Positions 32,906-44,821 of a DNA stretch of 64,000 nucleotides are shown piece after piece (position 1 is the first letter of the stretch; every line of letters starts with the position of its first letter). Where the stretch lies: assembly GCA_025769875.1 (NCBI GenBank), contig JAGFNK010000053.1, positions 1 through 64,000 of the forward strand, in the 5' to 3' direction. This DNA is from Russula earlei. Taxonomy: Eukaryota; Basidiomycota; Agaricomycetes; Russulales; Russulaceae. The notes beneath the pieces are model-generated. The model was not told the DNA's origin. It searched no databases and was given only the letters and a program-made list of their open reading frames with translations. A program made the translations under genes and the position numbers.

Positions 32906-35809
32906 AGCTTTTGACTTTTAGCGGTGGGTTGGATGATCAAGAATTGCCAAAAAAGGTGATTGGTCGGCAAGAGAATCGGGGGTTCAATCACGCGTTAAAT
33001 TACACATATAAGCGAGTTAACAGTAGCATAACTACTTACCTTTTTCCCTACCAAATCAAAAACAAATGTTATCCCGTTTCCGATTGGCCAGCGCATCATC
33101 TGCCCCATCCACTCCATCCGCCGCTTCCGGCCCGAGCGCCCCTTGCACGACACAATGTTTAAAGTTCACGCATGCCCCTTCAAAGATCATTGCCAATTCT
33201 GGAAAGAGGGGAGATTTTAATTATGACCGGGAGCATGGCGGATACCCCATGGAATGGCCGACAGCAGCCGATTTCGACACGTGGCGCCGGCAAGAAGAAC
33301 TGGCTCATGCAATTGAATTGATTACATCCAGCACCGAGCATGGGCAGGGATGGACAAAAAAAGTTTTCGTCTGTTCCCACCAACTATCCGGAGGAGCTTC
33401 GCGTTATGTAAAGAAGCACCCCGATCGCACATGGAGATCCGAGATCAAGAAGATGGGTTGCCATTGCCGAATAGTCATCAAATCATACGCGGACGCGCCT
33501 ACCATTTTCGGACAATACGCAAGCGAGCATGACCATGAAATTGGAATTGCTAATCTCACTTACACACGAATGTCATGTGTAGCGCGCGATAAAATTAGAT
33601 CCTTGTTGTCAAGGAAGGTTGATCCACGGGAAATAGTAAGTGTGCATTGAATTTATTTTTAATCGCTAACCTAATGAATTGAAAGGTATGCAATATTCAG
33701 GATTCGTCGCCCGATGGCAGCTGAGACCGATTCATCTCGCTTCGGGATGTGAGCCGCATGGCCCGGGAAATTGAAGATAACAATATCAGGCTGCATCCAG
33801 AGGATGCCATCTCCACCAGGCTCTGGTTGGACAGATTGAGAGATGAAAATACAAATGTATTTTACAAAGATAGGCTGCACAGTGCCCCATCTCAGTCAAA
33901 TCTGCAGGAGGATGCATATGTGTTATGCATCCAGACCCCTTTCCAAATGGAGGCATTCCGCCGCCTCGGGAACGGCTTCATTGGTATTGACGCAACTCAT
34001 AATATTACTCAATATCCGGACTTTTTATTATTTACCATGATCGCGCGGGATCACTGGGGACATGGTGCGTAATATTTACTAAATGTCAATTTAGCGCACT
34101 TACCTTTTCCGGACAGGTGTGCCTGTTGCCTGGATGCTGGCATCCAATGGAACAACGGACACAATTTCCTTTTTTGTCCGTTGGGTCAGGGATGCCAGTC
34201 CGGCTATCCGGCCGTCTATTATTATGACAGATCGTGATGCCGCGCAGATTGCCGCCCTCAAGATTGCTTATCCGGGAAGTCAGATATGGCTTTGCAAATG
34301 GCACGTGTTGCGCACGATGCGATCACACTTCAATACAACCGAATTTCCTGATCTGTGGGATAAGATCAAGAGATGGGTACATACAGATGATCAGGCCGAC
34401 TTTCTGCAAATCTGGGAGGAGATCTCCACTGATCCTCAGGTCCCACAAAGTTTTGTGAACTACCTTGGGTGTGAATGGATGCCTGTGGTCCATATGTGGT
34501 CCATGGTTTTCCGGAAAAATTGGCATATCTTTGAGGAAGGGGACACAAATATGTTGATCAAAGCATATGTGTTCCAACTGATCCAAAGATAAGATGACTT
34601 AATCATTTTTTAGATATCATCACGTCCTCAAATCACACTGGCTCAATGGCAAGCGCAATCGGCGGATCGATCGAATCTTATTTGTGCTAGTGCATCGAAT
34701 GGTGCCGTATTACCAAAACAGGCACAAACGTCAGCAAGTCGGGCTCGATGGTCGGGACCTGGCAGCTGACAGGCGTCGGAAACTTTTCGCCCACGCTGAG
34801 AGCATATCACAAGATTCAATTTTGCAATTCGATGAGATCTGCTTTCACGTCGCTTCACAATCCTGGTCCAGCGAGTTTTACTCAATCGATCTGATGAAGT
34901 CGACTTGTGATTGCACAGATTATCCACGGATTAGATTCTGCAAACACATTGCAGCAATCTACATCCACTTTCCCCACCTCTGTCCTGACGAGAGCACCCA
35001 AAAAGCTCCCACAGAGAATGCAAATAGATCCCCTGACCCACCATCCCCATCCACCAGGCCAAGGGAGAGCCTAGTATCTCTCTCACAGGAGATCATATCG
35101 TTATCACACGATCTTGCATCTAGGCTTGAGGATACTAATCAATCAGTGGAGATCGTCGAGGCCACCCGGGCCGCCAAATACAGTTTGGCAGCCGCAATTA
35201 ATATAATTCAAGGTTTCAAGGTCTTACCCGATAAAGAGGTAATTGCGCCCAATCAGCATACGTGGACGGAGACAGCCGAGTGTATGGGTGTCAAACGGGG
35301 CCCAAAACAACGGACCAGTCTCCCCGACGCGCGGGGACTTACAGCAAAAAGCATCGGCGTCGCTAAGGGAAAGTGCCGCCATGTTCACGATGATCCGTAT
35401 GCCAGGGGCAAACGGTCGGGCAAGTGCGCCAAGCCCGATGCAACATCTGCCACCGTGAATGCGCACACGCGTGCCCTCGGGGAACCGCCGTCTCAAACCC
35501 CCCTCCCTCGGAACCCCCCTCGGAACCCCCCTCCCTCAGATGCCACCGCCTCCCTTGCACCATGTCCCTTTGGACTCGCACCGCCGCCTATTCTAGTGGC
35601 CTCATCTTCTGCTGATCCTTACAATAGAAAATCTTTATTTGTATTGTAATTTTTTTTCAAGATACATAATAAATAAGTCATTAAATAAGTGATTTAGAAA
35701 ATACTTTGGTGTCATTTACACGCGTGATTGAAGCCCCGATTATCTTGCCGACCCAATCACCTTTTATAGTAATTTTTGATCATCTAACCACCGCTAAAAG
35801 TACGCAACT
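32906..35809 (+). mobile_element. Mutator-like (MULE) DNA transposon with 9-bp target duplication
   Basis: GTCTGTGCA flanks the element at 32897-32905 and 35810-35818. Inside, terminal inverted repeats of roughly 100 bp are recognisable: CTTTTAGCGGTGG, GATGATCAA, GGTGATTGG, TCGGCAAGA and TCAATCACGCG occur in order at the left and inverted at the right, with a few indels. The 9-bp duplication, long TIRs and an internal transposase with a SWIM finger define a MULE. At 2904 bp it is complete. It is one of several elements that split the STAND gene. Confidence 0.88.
33066..35649 (+). pseudogene. MULE transposase with SWIM zinc finger, one nonsense codon
   Basis: Catalyses cut-and-paste transposition in Mutator-type elements. 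Exons 33066-33635, 33686-34064, 34117-34570 and 34614-35649 join in frame (813 codons). The last intron uses a weak donor, so that join is less sure. Features in order: a Cys/His N-terminal DNA-binding-like region (CHCRIVIK, HDHEIG), the MULE core with FIGIDATHNIT near 33980 and IIMTDRDAAQ near 34213 (two catalytic Asp), WLCKWHVLRTM, and a SWIM finger CDC...CKH near 34909-34950. The Pro-rich C-terminal tail contains repeated LPRNPP-like units. TGA at 33722, just before DRFISLRDV, is the only lesion found, so the inactivation looks recent or partial. Confidence 0.85.
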
Positions 35810-35818
35810 GTCTGTGCA

Positions 35819-36417
35819 TAAACATGTGCCAGGAGCAAGGACAATGCTTGAGAGTTGGTCAGAGGGGCAAGAACATAATGCTGAAGGGGGAAGAATGTGG
35901 TGGATAAAGGAGCCTAGTGGCACAGGGATAGATGTAGGTGAGAGAGCATGAGGAGTTGGGCAGCAAGGTGAGTGACATCAATGGCAATCAACTTGAGCCA
36001 ATGTTGCAGTTCTCAGGCACAGAGTGGGGAATGTGAGGGATAACATTGAGAGGAGTGTGTGAGATGGAAAGAGAAGGAGAGGGAAGGAGTGACACCAGTT
36101 GGAGGAAAGGGGGGAAAGGTGATGAAAGGCAAAGGGAGGATGTGTGGCATGGTTGCATGGTGCACCTGCACTGACCACAGGCCCACACACCTTACATGAT
36201 GGAGAGAGCATTCAGGTGGGGAGAGGATGCAATGCATGCCACAGTGAAGGGCATGATGCAACAGAGTCAATATAAACTTGAAGGCTTTTTAGCATTCATT
36301 GGGTACTTTGTGATGTGGTGTGGTTTGAAGGGTAGCAAGTTTGAATTAAGGGTTGAAGCTATTCTGGAAGCACTGGAAGCTTTGTGCAGCACAAAATGGC
36401 GCCATACTTGATATTCT
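35819..36417. other. Unassigned sequence inside the insertion block
   Basis: Purine-rich on the plus strand near 35840-36150. No gene recognised. Confidence 0.3.
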
Positions 36418-36810
36418 GTCACAACAGGCAGGAAGGGATAAGTCAACTCTGCTTATAGTCAACTCAGTGGATAATAAAAGTAAAATATTTCAAGTGCTGA
36501 TTAGGCTCTGTTGCAGCCACAAATTATATTACATAAGTAATGACTTTAGTTGAGCATGAAAAATGTGACAAAAAAGGTTAAATATGGACAGTCTACTCAT
36601 TCTAGCACAACATTTACCCTAGCCTGGCTAAAAGTTGTGCTGAAATGAGTAGACTGTCCTTATATTTCATGCTCAACTAAAGTCATTACTTATGTAATTT
36701 AATTTGTGGCCACAACAGAGCCTACTTAGCACTCTAAATACTTTACTTTTATTGTCCACTGAGTTGACTACAAGTAGACTTGACTTATCCCTCCTGCCTG
36801 TCATGTGTAT
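36418..36810. mobile_element. Foldback element, almost entirely inverted repeat
   Basis: Arms of about 180 bp: GGATAAGTCAACTCTGCTT..., TAATAAAAGTAAAATATTT, GTAATGACTTTAGTTGAGCA and GACAGTCTACTCATT on the left recur inverted on the right. They surround a short centre near 36615-36635. The whole unit can fold into one long hairpin. Ends lie near ACAGGCAGG and CCTGCCTGT. Target duplication not resolved. Confidence 0.7.
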
Positions 36811-36914
36811 TTTCTTGAGTGAACATGTGATGTGAAATTACCATATTTAGAAGGAGGGGGGGATTCCACGCTGAAACAGAAGTTCCGACTGTATATGTGA
36901 AATGCCCGTTCCGC

Positions 36915-37500
36915 CACCCCCTTGGAACTTTCTTGTGGATTCAAGGGAAATCTTGCATACCCGCTTTTTGCTAACAGACGTCTGTTGCCGTAGCGGGATG
37001 TGGGAAGAGTGCTCTGACGGATGTCGTCGTTCAAACCCGGTTTGGCTAATTGTTTCATCTCATTTCTTCGCGCTACCCCGCTGATCAGCTTGACAATTCT
37101 TGAAGGTTTCAACCACGCCAGCTCAAGTCGTCTATCATCCACTTCGTCTTTGACTTCAAGGGCATGGGAAAGCGGGATTCATGCGCTTCACTTTCTTCTC
37201 AGTAATCTGTCGTTGTCCTTGCTTTCTACGCAACATACCATCGCGGCTCACAGCGACCCAGTGATGGGGGACTTGCACATTGCCCCGAGGACATTCTTAG
37301 CGTCCCAGGACAAACGCCAACTTATTCTTGATGGCCTTGACGAGTGTCCCAACATGACCGGGATGTCGTCCTCACGCGACGAAATTCGGGACGTCGAGCT
37401 GAAAGTTTCGATTCCCTGTTCATTGGCCATGAGTCACCTCAAGTTCGATAACGACAAATCGCATATCACTTCACAACCAGAGGGTATATCACCTCGGTAG
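36915..37500 (+). pseudogene. STAND protein relic, NACHT NTPase region
   Basis: Continues the relic of 29430-30190. GTFLWIQGK near 36930-36956 is the lead-in to a NACHT P-loop. The Walker A motif GCGKSALT lies at about 36995-37018, after a probable intron remnant. FDFKGMGKRDSCASL (about 37150-37195) and GSQRPSDGGLAHC (about 37250-37290) match the segment between Walker A and B. The Walker B motif is LILDGLDECPN near 37321-37353. These pieces lie in different frames, so several indels have occurred. No repeat domain is readable after 37500. Confidence 0.65.
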
Positions 37501-37986
37501 TTAATGCGGACTGGCAAAACTCATATCCCCAGAGTGGCTCGGACCCTGGGAACCTCGCGCCATATCTATAAATAATTTTATTGCGGAATAATATTACTCA
37601 TTTTCCGCACCCTGAGGACGACGCAGCGTCGGCAGCACATGGGCGGGAGCGCTATTTTATACAGTCAGAGGGTTACACTTTGCGATGTGAGCGGAATAAG
37701 AGTCGGAAGCCGAGGGATGTGAGCTACGCAGTTTATCGAGTGACGGCAACGGAATGGCACGGGGCAGAAAGATAACCGGTGGAACGAAGAGAAAAACGCG
37801 GACATAAATCTGGATCAGAGAGAAGACAAAGGAGAGATAGAACTGGCGCGTTACAGATCACAACGGCGAGAAGTAAAGTAGGAAAGATCGTCCTCTCGTG
37901 GCCCAGAGGTCTTCAAAATTTTACAACCGCTGGCCACAAATAGCAACAAGGGTCAAGCAAGCAAGAAAAAGTGATTAAGCTTCGAA
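37501..37986. other. Intergenic, 3' side of the coiled-coil gene
   Basis: No gene recognised. It probably holds the terminator of the minus-strand coiled-coil gene and decayed remains of the STAND gene. Confidence 0.35.
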
Positions 37987-40900
37987 TCATGACATTGGGA
38001 CTGCGATCATCGATCTGCGCTTTGACGCAGCCGACATTGATGCTGTCGCGCTTGGTGACGGTCGCATCGTGTTCTCCTTCTCGTCCGACACAGAACCCGA
38101 CGAGCTCCGCTGCGACGTCGAGCGCTCCACGTCCGACGACAACGACGATGCGAGAGTGCTTGCCGCCGCAAGTTTTGCCTGGCGCATCAGCTCAGGGCCA
38201 GACATCGACGTCGGCCGACGGGAACCCCTGGCCGTCGCCGCGGGCGGCGACTTGGCCCCCAGGCGACCGAGTGCGGAGGACGTGGACGACACACGCGTAT
38301 GAGAGATGCCCGTCGGTGACGTCGTCGTAGAGAGCGATGCGCGTGGGCGGGTAGGGGGCGGGCCCATCGAGCCTTCGACGGTCCGCGCAGGTTTCACAGT
38401 CGTGGGCGTTGGGACCTTGCTGTTAGACGCAGTGCTGGGAGGCGTCGTAGCTGTCGAATTGATCCGGACGCTCTTGCCCAATGTGACACGTACACTCGTC
38501 GAGGGTGGCTCGGAAGTCTTTCCCGCGACCTTGGGCACGTCTTTGCTAGCATCGGAGAGGCGGGATGCTGGACGCGACGTGCTCGGCGGGGAGAGTGTAA
38601 TTGACTCGCGACGGATATGATTGACCTTGCCGGGCGCAGGAGTCATGCCTGCGGTGCTTTTGACACTCATCCGGCGTTTCATCTGTGATGAATTGGTTTT
38701 GGACAATCAGCACCAGCCGAAAGGCGATGCGGAAGGGAAACTGACCAACTCAACCTCTTGCTGTTTCGAGTCCAGCGCGATGTTGAGGCCCTGCAGATCC
38801 TCGCGATCCCTCTCACGTTGTTTCTCCATTTGCGCAATATGGACCTCGCGGTTCGCACTCTCCGTCTGCAGGTCGCGGATCTGTTTCCTCAGTTTCTCAA
38901 GCTCGGCCTCAAGGGAGCCGATCCGCTCTCGCAGGGACTCCACGACAGCATCTGCGTCATCTCTTCCTTTAACTGCAGCTCTTAACTCCGCCCGTGCGTC
39001 TTCAGCACGCGTGGTGAGGTGCGCGAGGGCTTGACGATGTTCGTCGATGGCGCGCGTGTGCTCGTGCTTCAGAGCCGCGAGTTCCGCGCGCGTTTCCTCC
39101 GCCTCATCCTCGTGGGCGACAACGCGATGGGCGAGCCCCTCGAGTTCCGTATCTCGCTGTCGGATGTCTTGCTCGAGGCGTGCCACGCTATCGTTTGCTA
39201 GCTTCAGTTCTTGCTGAATCGAGGCGAGACTGCCAGCCCGCTGACGTAACCCGACTAGTTCGGCCTCGAGCTAAACAGGCACACACAACGTTAACACACG
39301 ACAACGTGTAGTGAAAGACAAGACATTACCTGCGCTTTCTCTTGTTCAATCATGTCCTTCTCAGCGAATACTTCCTGTAGAGAGTTTTCTGCCTCAGAGC
39401 GGCGGTTATCCGCATCGTTCCACTCCTGTTCCATAATCTCAATCCTTGCCTCGAGAGCGACGACCTCATTTTGAAGAACATCGCGCTCCTCTCTAAGATT
39501 TGCCATACTGACCCCCGTCTGTTCGGTATTCTTCCACTGCGCCTCGAGTTCCTCGCGCAAGACAACCATCTCTGCCTCTTTCTTGGCTAGAACCTGCATT
39601 GCCTCGTCTGCTTGAATGCACAGTGCCTTGCGTTCTTCCGCCCAATCCTCCTTTGCGCGCCGGTGGTACTCTTGCTCCTCGCTAGCAGCTGCCATGCCCG
39701 CGATGCGAGACTCGTCGTCTATTGCGCCTACTGTATTCAGTAGCTCGATTTGTTCGTGTGCAGTGCGGAGGTCCTCTTGCAATTCTCGCTCGGTCTCATC
39801 ACGTTGGCGGAGCTCCTCCCTCAGCTTGGCGACCGCGTCTTCCATTTCCTTGACTGTTGAGGATGGGTCCAAGATGATCATGCTGCTCCTGACCAACTCG
39901 CCCTTCTCACGCTCGAGACCTGCGATCTGTCTGTGTAAATGCCTCAGGGCTTGACCACTTGCCTCGTCCATGATACTGCGTTCCACGCTCTCCTCACGGC
40001 TACGGTCCACCTCTTCCTCAAGGCTCCGGCAAAGACGCTCGAGCTCCTGGACCTTCTTCTTCCACCCGCGGACCACTCCGCGCCGCTTTTCCTTCTCCTT
40101 CTCGGCGGTTTCGACTCGCTGAGTAAGCACAGAGACCAACGCGTCCCGTGCGCCAAGGTCGACCTCGTACTGAACACACAGCTCTTGTTGAAGTGCGAGC
40201 TGTGTCCGCAGCGACCAGATGATATCCTCTTCTTTTGACGGTCTCCGTGCGTGTCCGACCACGGCGGTCGGTGGTGACGGTGGGAGCAGCATGCCCGGTG
40301 TGTAGAATGTCGTGGCATTCGCACGGAACGGGTCAGGTTCGGCAGGAGATAGACTAGGCACACGCTCCAAAGACGAGGTATACAGCACCATGGGAGCAGG
40401 ACTGGGGTCATTGATGTCCAACTCCGGATTCTTGTTGTTCCGTGACAATGTATGGAACATGGGTTCGCTCACCGCGCGGTTACGACCCGGGGACGGCTCG
40501 TTCGGGGATGCTATTCCAACGGTCACGGGGTCAGCTTTAGGCATGGGATGGAAGACAGTCTGGCCGAAACTGAAAGAGTGGCTACGGTCATGTGAGGGTG
40601 CCTTCAACATCTCCATTGAATGATAGACTGTTTGATTCACGCCTTTTGTCGACAAAGAGACCGTTGGAGAAGATTGCGAAGAGATTTGCTGGGTTTCATC
40701 ATCCATAGACTGGTCGGTTTCGAATATTTCGACTGCGTCGTCGAGCAAAGGCGCTGCAGCATTGGCAGTAATGGGAGGCAGGTCTCGCTGCGACATATCA
40801 AAGATATTGGTAACTTCGGGTGGCGGTATCGGCATCATGGAACCCAGGGATTGAGCGACAATACTTGGTGATGTCGGTGTAAATGACGTGCCCTGCGCTG

Positions 40901-41650
40901 GCGGGAACAAATCTTGGACAGGCGCACGAACACGGTGACGGTGACGTGAGTCAGAGGGCGAAAGTTCCGCTTGGGGATCGCTCTCGTCGATACGGAGGCT
41001 CTCCGGGAGTGGTGAGTCTCCCTGTTCGCTCGCAGCTGACGTTTCAGGTGTCATAACTCTGTAGGCGTCGCGAGAGAAGAAGCGGACGCTTTGGCCTGTG
41101 GCGGGAGTGGTGCGGTCGCGAAGGATGGAGCGAAGAGAGCCGTATCTGCCGTCCATCGGGGTCTCTGGACGTGTGGTGCTGTCAATGGACGGTCTCATGG
41201 CGTCTGTCAGAGCCGTCGACGCGGAATCTGAAGCAGTATTGAACGAAGCTTGAGAAACTGGACGAAGTGGTCTCTCTGATGAACGGCAGGACGAGGCGCC
41301 GAGGGAAAGTTCCTACCATTCGTATGTAAACTGATATGAGATTTCACCTTCTTTGGCAGGCGTAATGGCAATTTGAGTGCAGATGAAACCTTCGAAGGTT
41401 CGACAGCGTCCTTTTTGGTACTTCTTGACACCCGTCTGAACAAACCGTTCCGATGTCTTGAAGGAGAACCTGGAGGGCTGGGCACAGGGAAGGGGGCTTC
41501 AGCAGACCTGCTCTCGTCATCATCGTTATTGCGAGGTACGGATTGGTTGGGGTGCTTCTCCTGGAAGGCTGATACGACATCTGAAGATGAGGGTTCGGTG
41601 TCATCCACGAGGGGACGAGGTTTGAGAGCGTTGCTGAGTTTGGCCCACAT
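37987..41650 (-). CDS. Large coiled-coil protein, probably cytoskeletal or spindle-pole associated
   Basis: The most likely start is 41650 (MWAKLSNALKPR). An upstream in-frame Met at 41788 would add 46 residues. Introns near 41254-41306, 39271-39328 and 38686-38747 (GT-AG on the minus strand) connect four long frames to about 1,150 residues. The N-terminal third is Ser/Pro-rich with a basic patch (LRSILRDRTTP, then VRFFSRDAYRVM). The middle, roughly residues 430-900, is continuous heptad-type coiled coil rich in Glu, Arg, Gln and Leu. The C-terminal 240 residues are basic, Ser/Thr/Pro-rich and end KRRSMIAVPMS. Length and layout resemble fungal microtubule-organising or polarity scaffolds, but no named domain was recognised. 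Confidence 0.75.
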
Positions 41651-42033
41651 GGGTGGTGTAGAAGAAGGACCAAGAGGCTTGTGGGTGGGAGAGGGAGAGG
41701 AATGTGCAAGTGCGAGTCGAATTTGGGAAAGTTCGAGTTCGACTTTACGGAATATCACGTGGTCGTGTCCTTGACGCGAACGGGTCACGTGTTACACCTC
41801 GAGGCCCCGTGAATTACTTTTACAACAGCGCTGGTAGGGAAGGGACCGGATCCAGAGCCCTGACACGGTCCCGGATGGGCATCTGACACTGAATGAGACG
41901 GAAAATGCAGACCACCATAGTTTACCACAAGTTCGGTCAGCGCTCAGCGACTTTCCCTGTGCCGAGTTTGTCGGAGGTGCCTGAAGCCGATGTCACCCGC
42001 GGGGATATTGACTGAGTTGGATTAACTAGGTTG
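41651..42033. other. Upstream region of the coiled-coil gene
   Basis: Contains CACGTG sites near 41757 and 41788. No other gene. Confidence 0.35.
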
Positions 42034-43786
42034 CTATCGTCTCCTCGGTAATTCTATGTCATCACAGGCCCTGCCCTCCGATATAGCTTCTCCTGCAGCG
42101 TCAGACCTGTCTGCGAACTCGATCCTCGTCGACACCCGATAATGCACCACATTAGACCGCGAATCAATAATATCTTGTTTCAACACCTTCGCCGTGTGTA
42201 GAGTGATTCGCGTCGAAAGAATGCTATGAAAGACCGTCTGCAGCCTAAGAATGCACGGATCTCCTTAGCACAGTTGTGGTTCAGATGTCTTCTTGTCGTG
42301 ACTCACTGTGACGCGCCACCTCTCAATGGAAAACCCTTTGGGTACGGGTTCATCAGTGAGTTTGTTTCCGCAATAATGAAATGAGGCTCACGGAGATATC
42401 GAGCACCAACATCACGTTCAGAATGCCAAGAACTACACTCCACCTGTTCGAGAACCAGACTAGGCGAGTAGAAAGAGATGCTCACAAAGCATGAATACGA
42501 AATATATGACCCCTAATCAAAGGCCACTGTCAGTCAGTCCATCTCGGAAAAGGGTTGAAACCGGACCATCGACCCAAAGTACGTGGAGCAACTTCGATCT
42601 CAATTGCTTTGGGATTCCTCGGTGGTATTGTAGCACTTTGTACAACGTCAGGGCCAACAGAACTGTTTGGCGTTAATCATGACAAATATCCAAGGCAAAT
42701 CAAACGAACCAGCCTCAGACACCATTATGGAAAAATATGGAAGAACCCATGCATGGCTTACGGCGTCCGCCAATATTTGGCATTGCTGCGAGTCCGTAGT
42801 GCTTGGCATAGCAGGTGCCACTCATGGCCGGTCGGGGCGTCAGACTGTCACAAGGATCATGAAATGGAGCTACATACAACCAACGATGTTAATACCATGT
42901 CTTGGAGTTTTCGCAAATGCTGTGACTATTGCACCCTTCGATGACCCGAGTCAGTTGGGACACAACACTTGTCAAGAACCGCCACTGAACTATAGACAGC
43001 ACAACCAGGAATACCATCATCGGCCGGCTCCTCTCCCATATGGCCCATGTTCGGGTCGCAAAGATGACTACCACGTTCAGCTATTGTCAGCAGTCGCGTG
43101 TAATGTGCAGCGTGTAGGGTATGCTCACGCTCTGAAAATATGATAGCGACGGAACGAAAACATGTCCCAACTTCGTCCAACTTATATGTCGCCTACATTA
43201 AAAAGCATCAGCCTCGTATTGGGAAGCGCAGAGGGTTCAGATTGGTAGGGCTCACCGGGAGCAGATCCATAACGGTGCTTGCAAGGGCTGGATATCGCGC
43301 AAATATGAAAAGTATGCGTGCATAGTTGCTCCTCTTCTTGCGCCAGAGAAAATCAGACTGTCTCAAGGAAAACATACCCAAGTCAGCGGCGCGGAAGGGA
43401 CACAAGAATGCGCACCTCGTCGCCGCTCGTCAAGAACCAGTCGTAGAACTATGAATGACGGTCAACAGCGAACTTGCTTCAGTTGTGTTGGGAGTGCATG
43501 GCATACAATTGCTTACAATCAGGACCGTGCTTGCGACTGATCGTTCCAAAGATTGGCGGTCAGCATCTCGCAACGAGGGACAGCTCAGGCACGACGCAGC
43601 AAGGAGACAACCATACCTACTGTGTTCTGGAGGCGAAGGGAAATGGAAAGAAAAGGTAACAACGATCAGCCACCCAATTGGAACTGAACCTATATTACGC
43701 ACCGAGTTGAGACGCCAATTCGTCAGACATTGAGCCAGGCTTTCCTGTGTCGGAGCCGAGTCTCCGCCATCGTAGGTGGTTGGCAT
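42034..43786 (-). CDS. DUF6533 membrane protein, copy A
   Basis: DUF6533 proteins are multi-pass membrane proteins common in Agaricomycetes, without known function. The minus strand starts at 43786 (MPTTYDGGDSAPTQESL) and shows in order FYDWFLTSGDE (the diagnostic start of the domain), FLWRKKRSNYARILFIFARYPALA, VIFATRTWAIWERSRP, LTLYKVLQYHRG...LLHVLWVDG, VVLGILNVMLVL, and a C-terminal block QTVFHSILSTRITLH with a polar tail to the stop at 42034. Many short introns separate these blocks, and several acceptor choices are uncertain. The order matches copy C exactly. This is the best-preserved member, but one block (about 42680-42860) may contain a frameshift. Confidence 0.65.
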
Positions 43787-44821
43787 TGAACTACACAGGA
43801 AGTTTGAGAACTTGGTTGGACGGTTTCGGAAGATGCCGACAGGTGTACAGTAGAAAGAAACGAGAGGATGCCTTTGCAGTCAAGATATGGATACTATCGG
43901 TGCCGGCTTCCTGCTGTTAGTCTAGTGCCAACCAAGGCGAAGCAATGTAGCTCAATGTGTGCAGATATACGAGACACGCTCGACCACTTCGATAACTTGT
44001 GGGCACGTTGTAAGTGGGGTGTTTTCCTTTCTCGTGAGGGTGGTCCTGAAGTATTTCAGCTTAATCGGTCATCCTCCTGACCATCAACGGTGCCATCGAA
44101 ATCATCGTGATGATCAGAGGAAGCAATGACTCTCCAGCGCCAAAAGTGTCCCAGCTTGCATGGCTGACGCAGAGGGCAGGGACGCAGCATCTTTGGGCGG
44201 CGATGGGTTGGTGATGGGGTTCTTTGGATAAGTACCTTTGTCAGCCCCATGATCGAGTTATGGATTTCTATGGCTCACTTCGCACGGGGGATCTAATGCG
44301 GGATCATCGTGATTATTGGAAGCTTTGCAGTAAAAGCTGCCTGATCGTGAAGCAGACTCGGCACCTTTTTCAGACGTGTAGAACTGTGTACCCGTTCCTA
44401 ATTGAGCATACTCGGCCGAATGGGTATGCCGATGTTCGGATTGAGTGCCGCCGGAACGAGGTGTATAGCAATACACGAATCTCACATTGCCTCCGACTGA
44501 TCAGACGAACCTCGGACGAGCCTCTAAGGGCAGTCTAGCATTCTTTTGTCGTTGGGAGATAAGCACAAGCAACACTTGATAGGATGGACAGATGCCAGTA
44601 GTGGGCACCGAGCGATTCGAGGGGATTGTTGTAATTCGTGCAGCGCCTAACATCGCCACGTTGTATCACTTCTAGAGGCAGGTGCGAAATCTCGGCAGTT
44701 TGTCTATGTGCTGTGTCGTTTCACCGCGTTGCGATGTTGTTGCCGCTGCAGGTGAGCGCTGATCCGCGTCGGACTTTTAGTGAACATCACGTGATCGTGG
44801 TCATAGGTGAGACCGCCCCTC

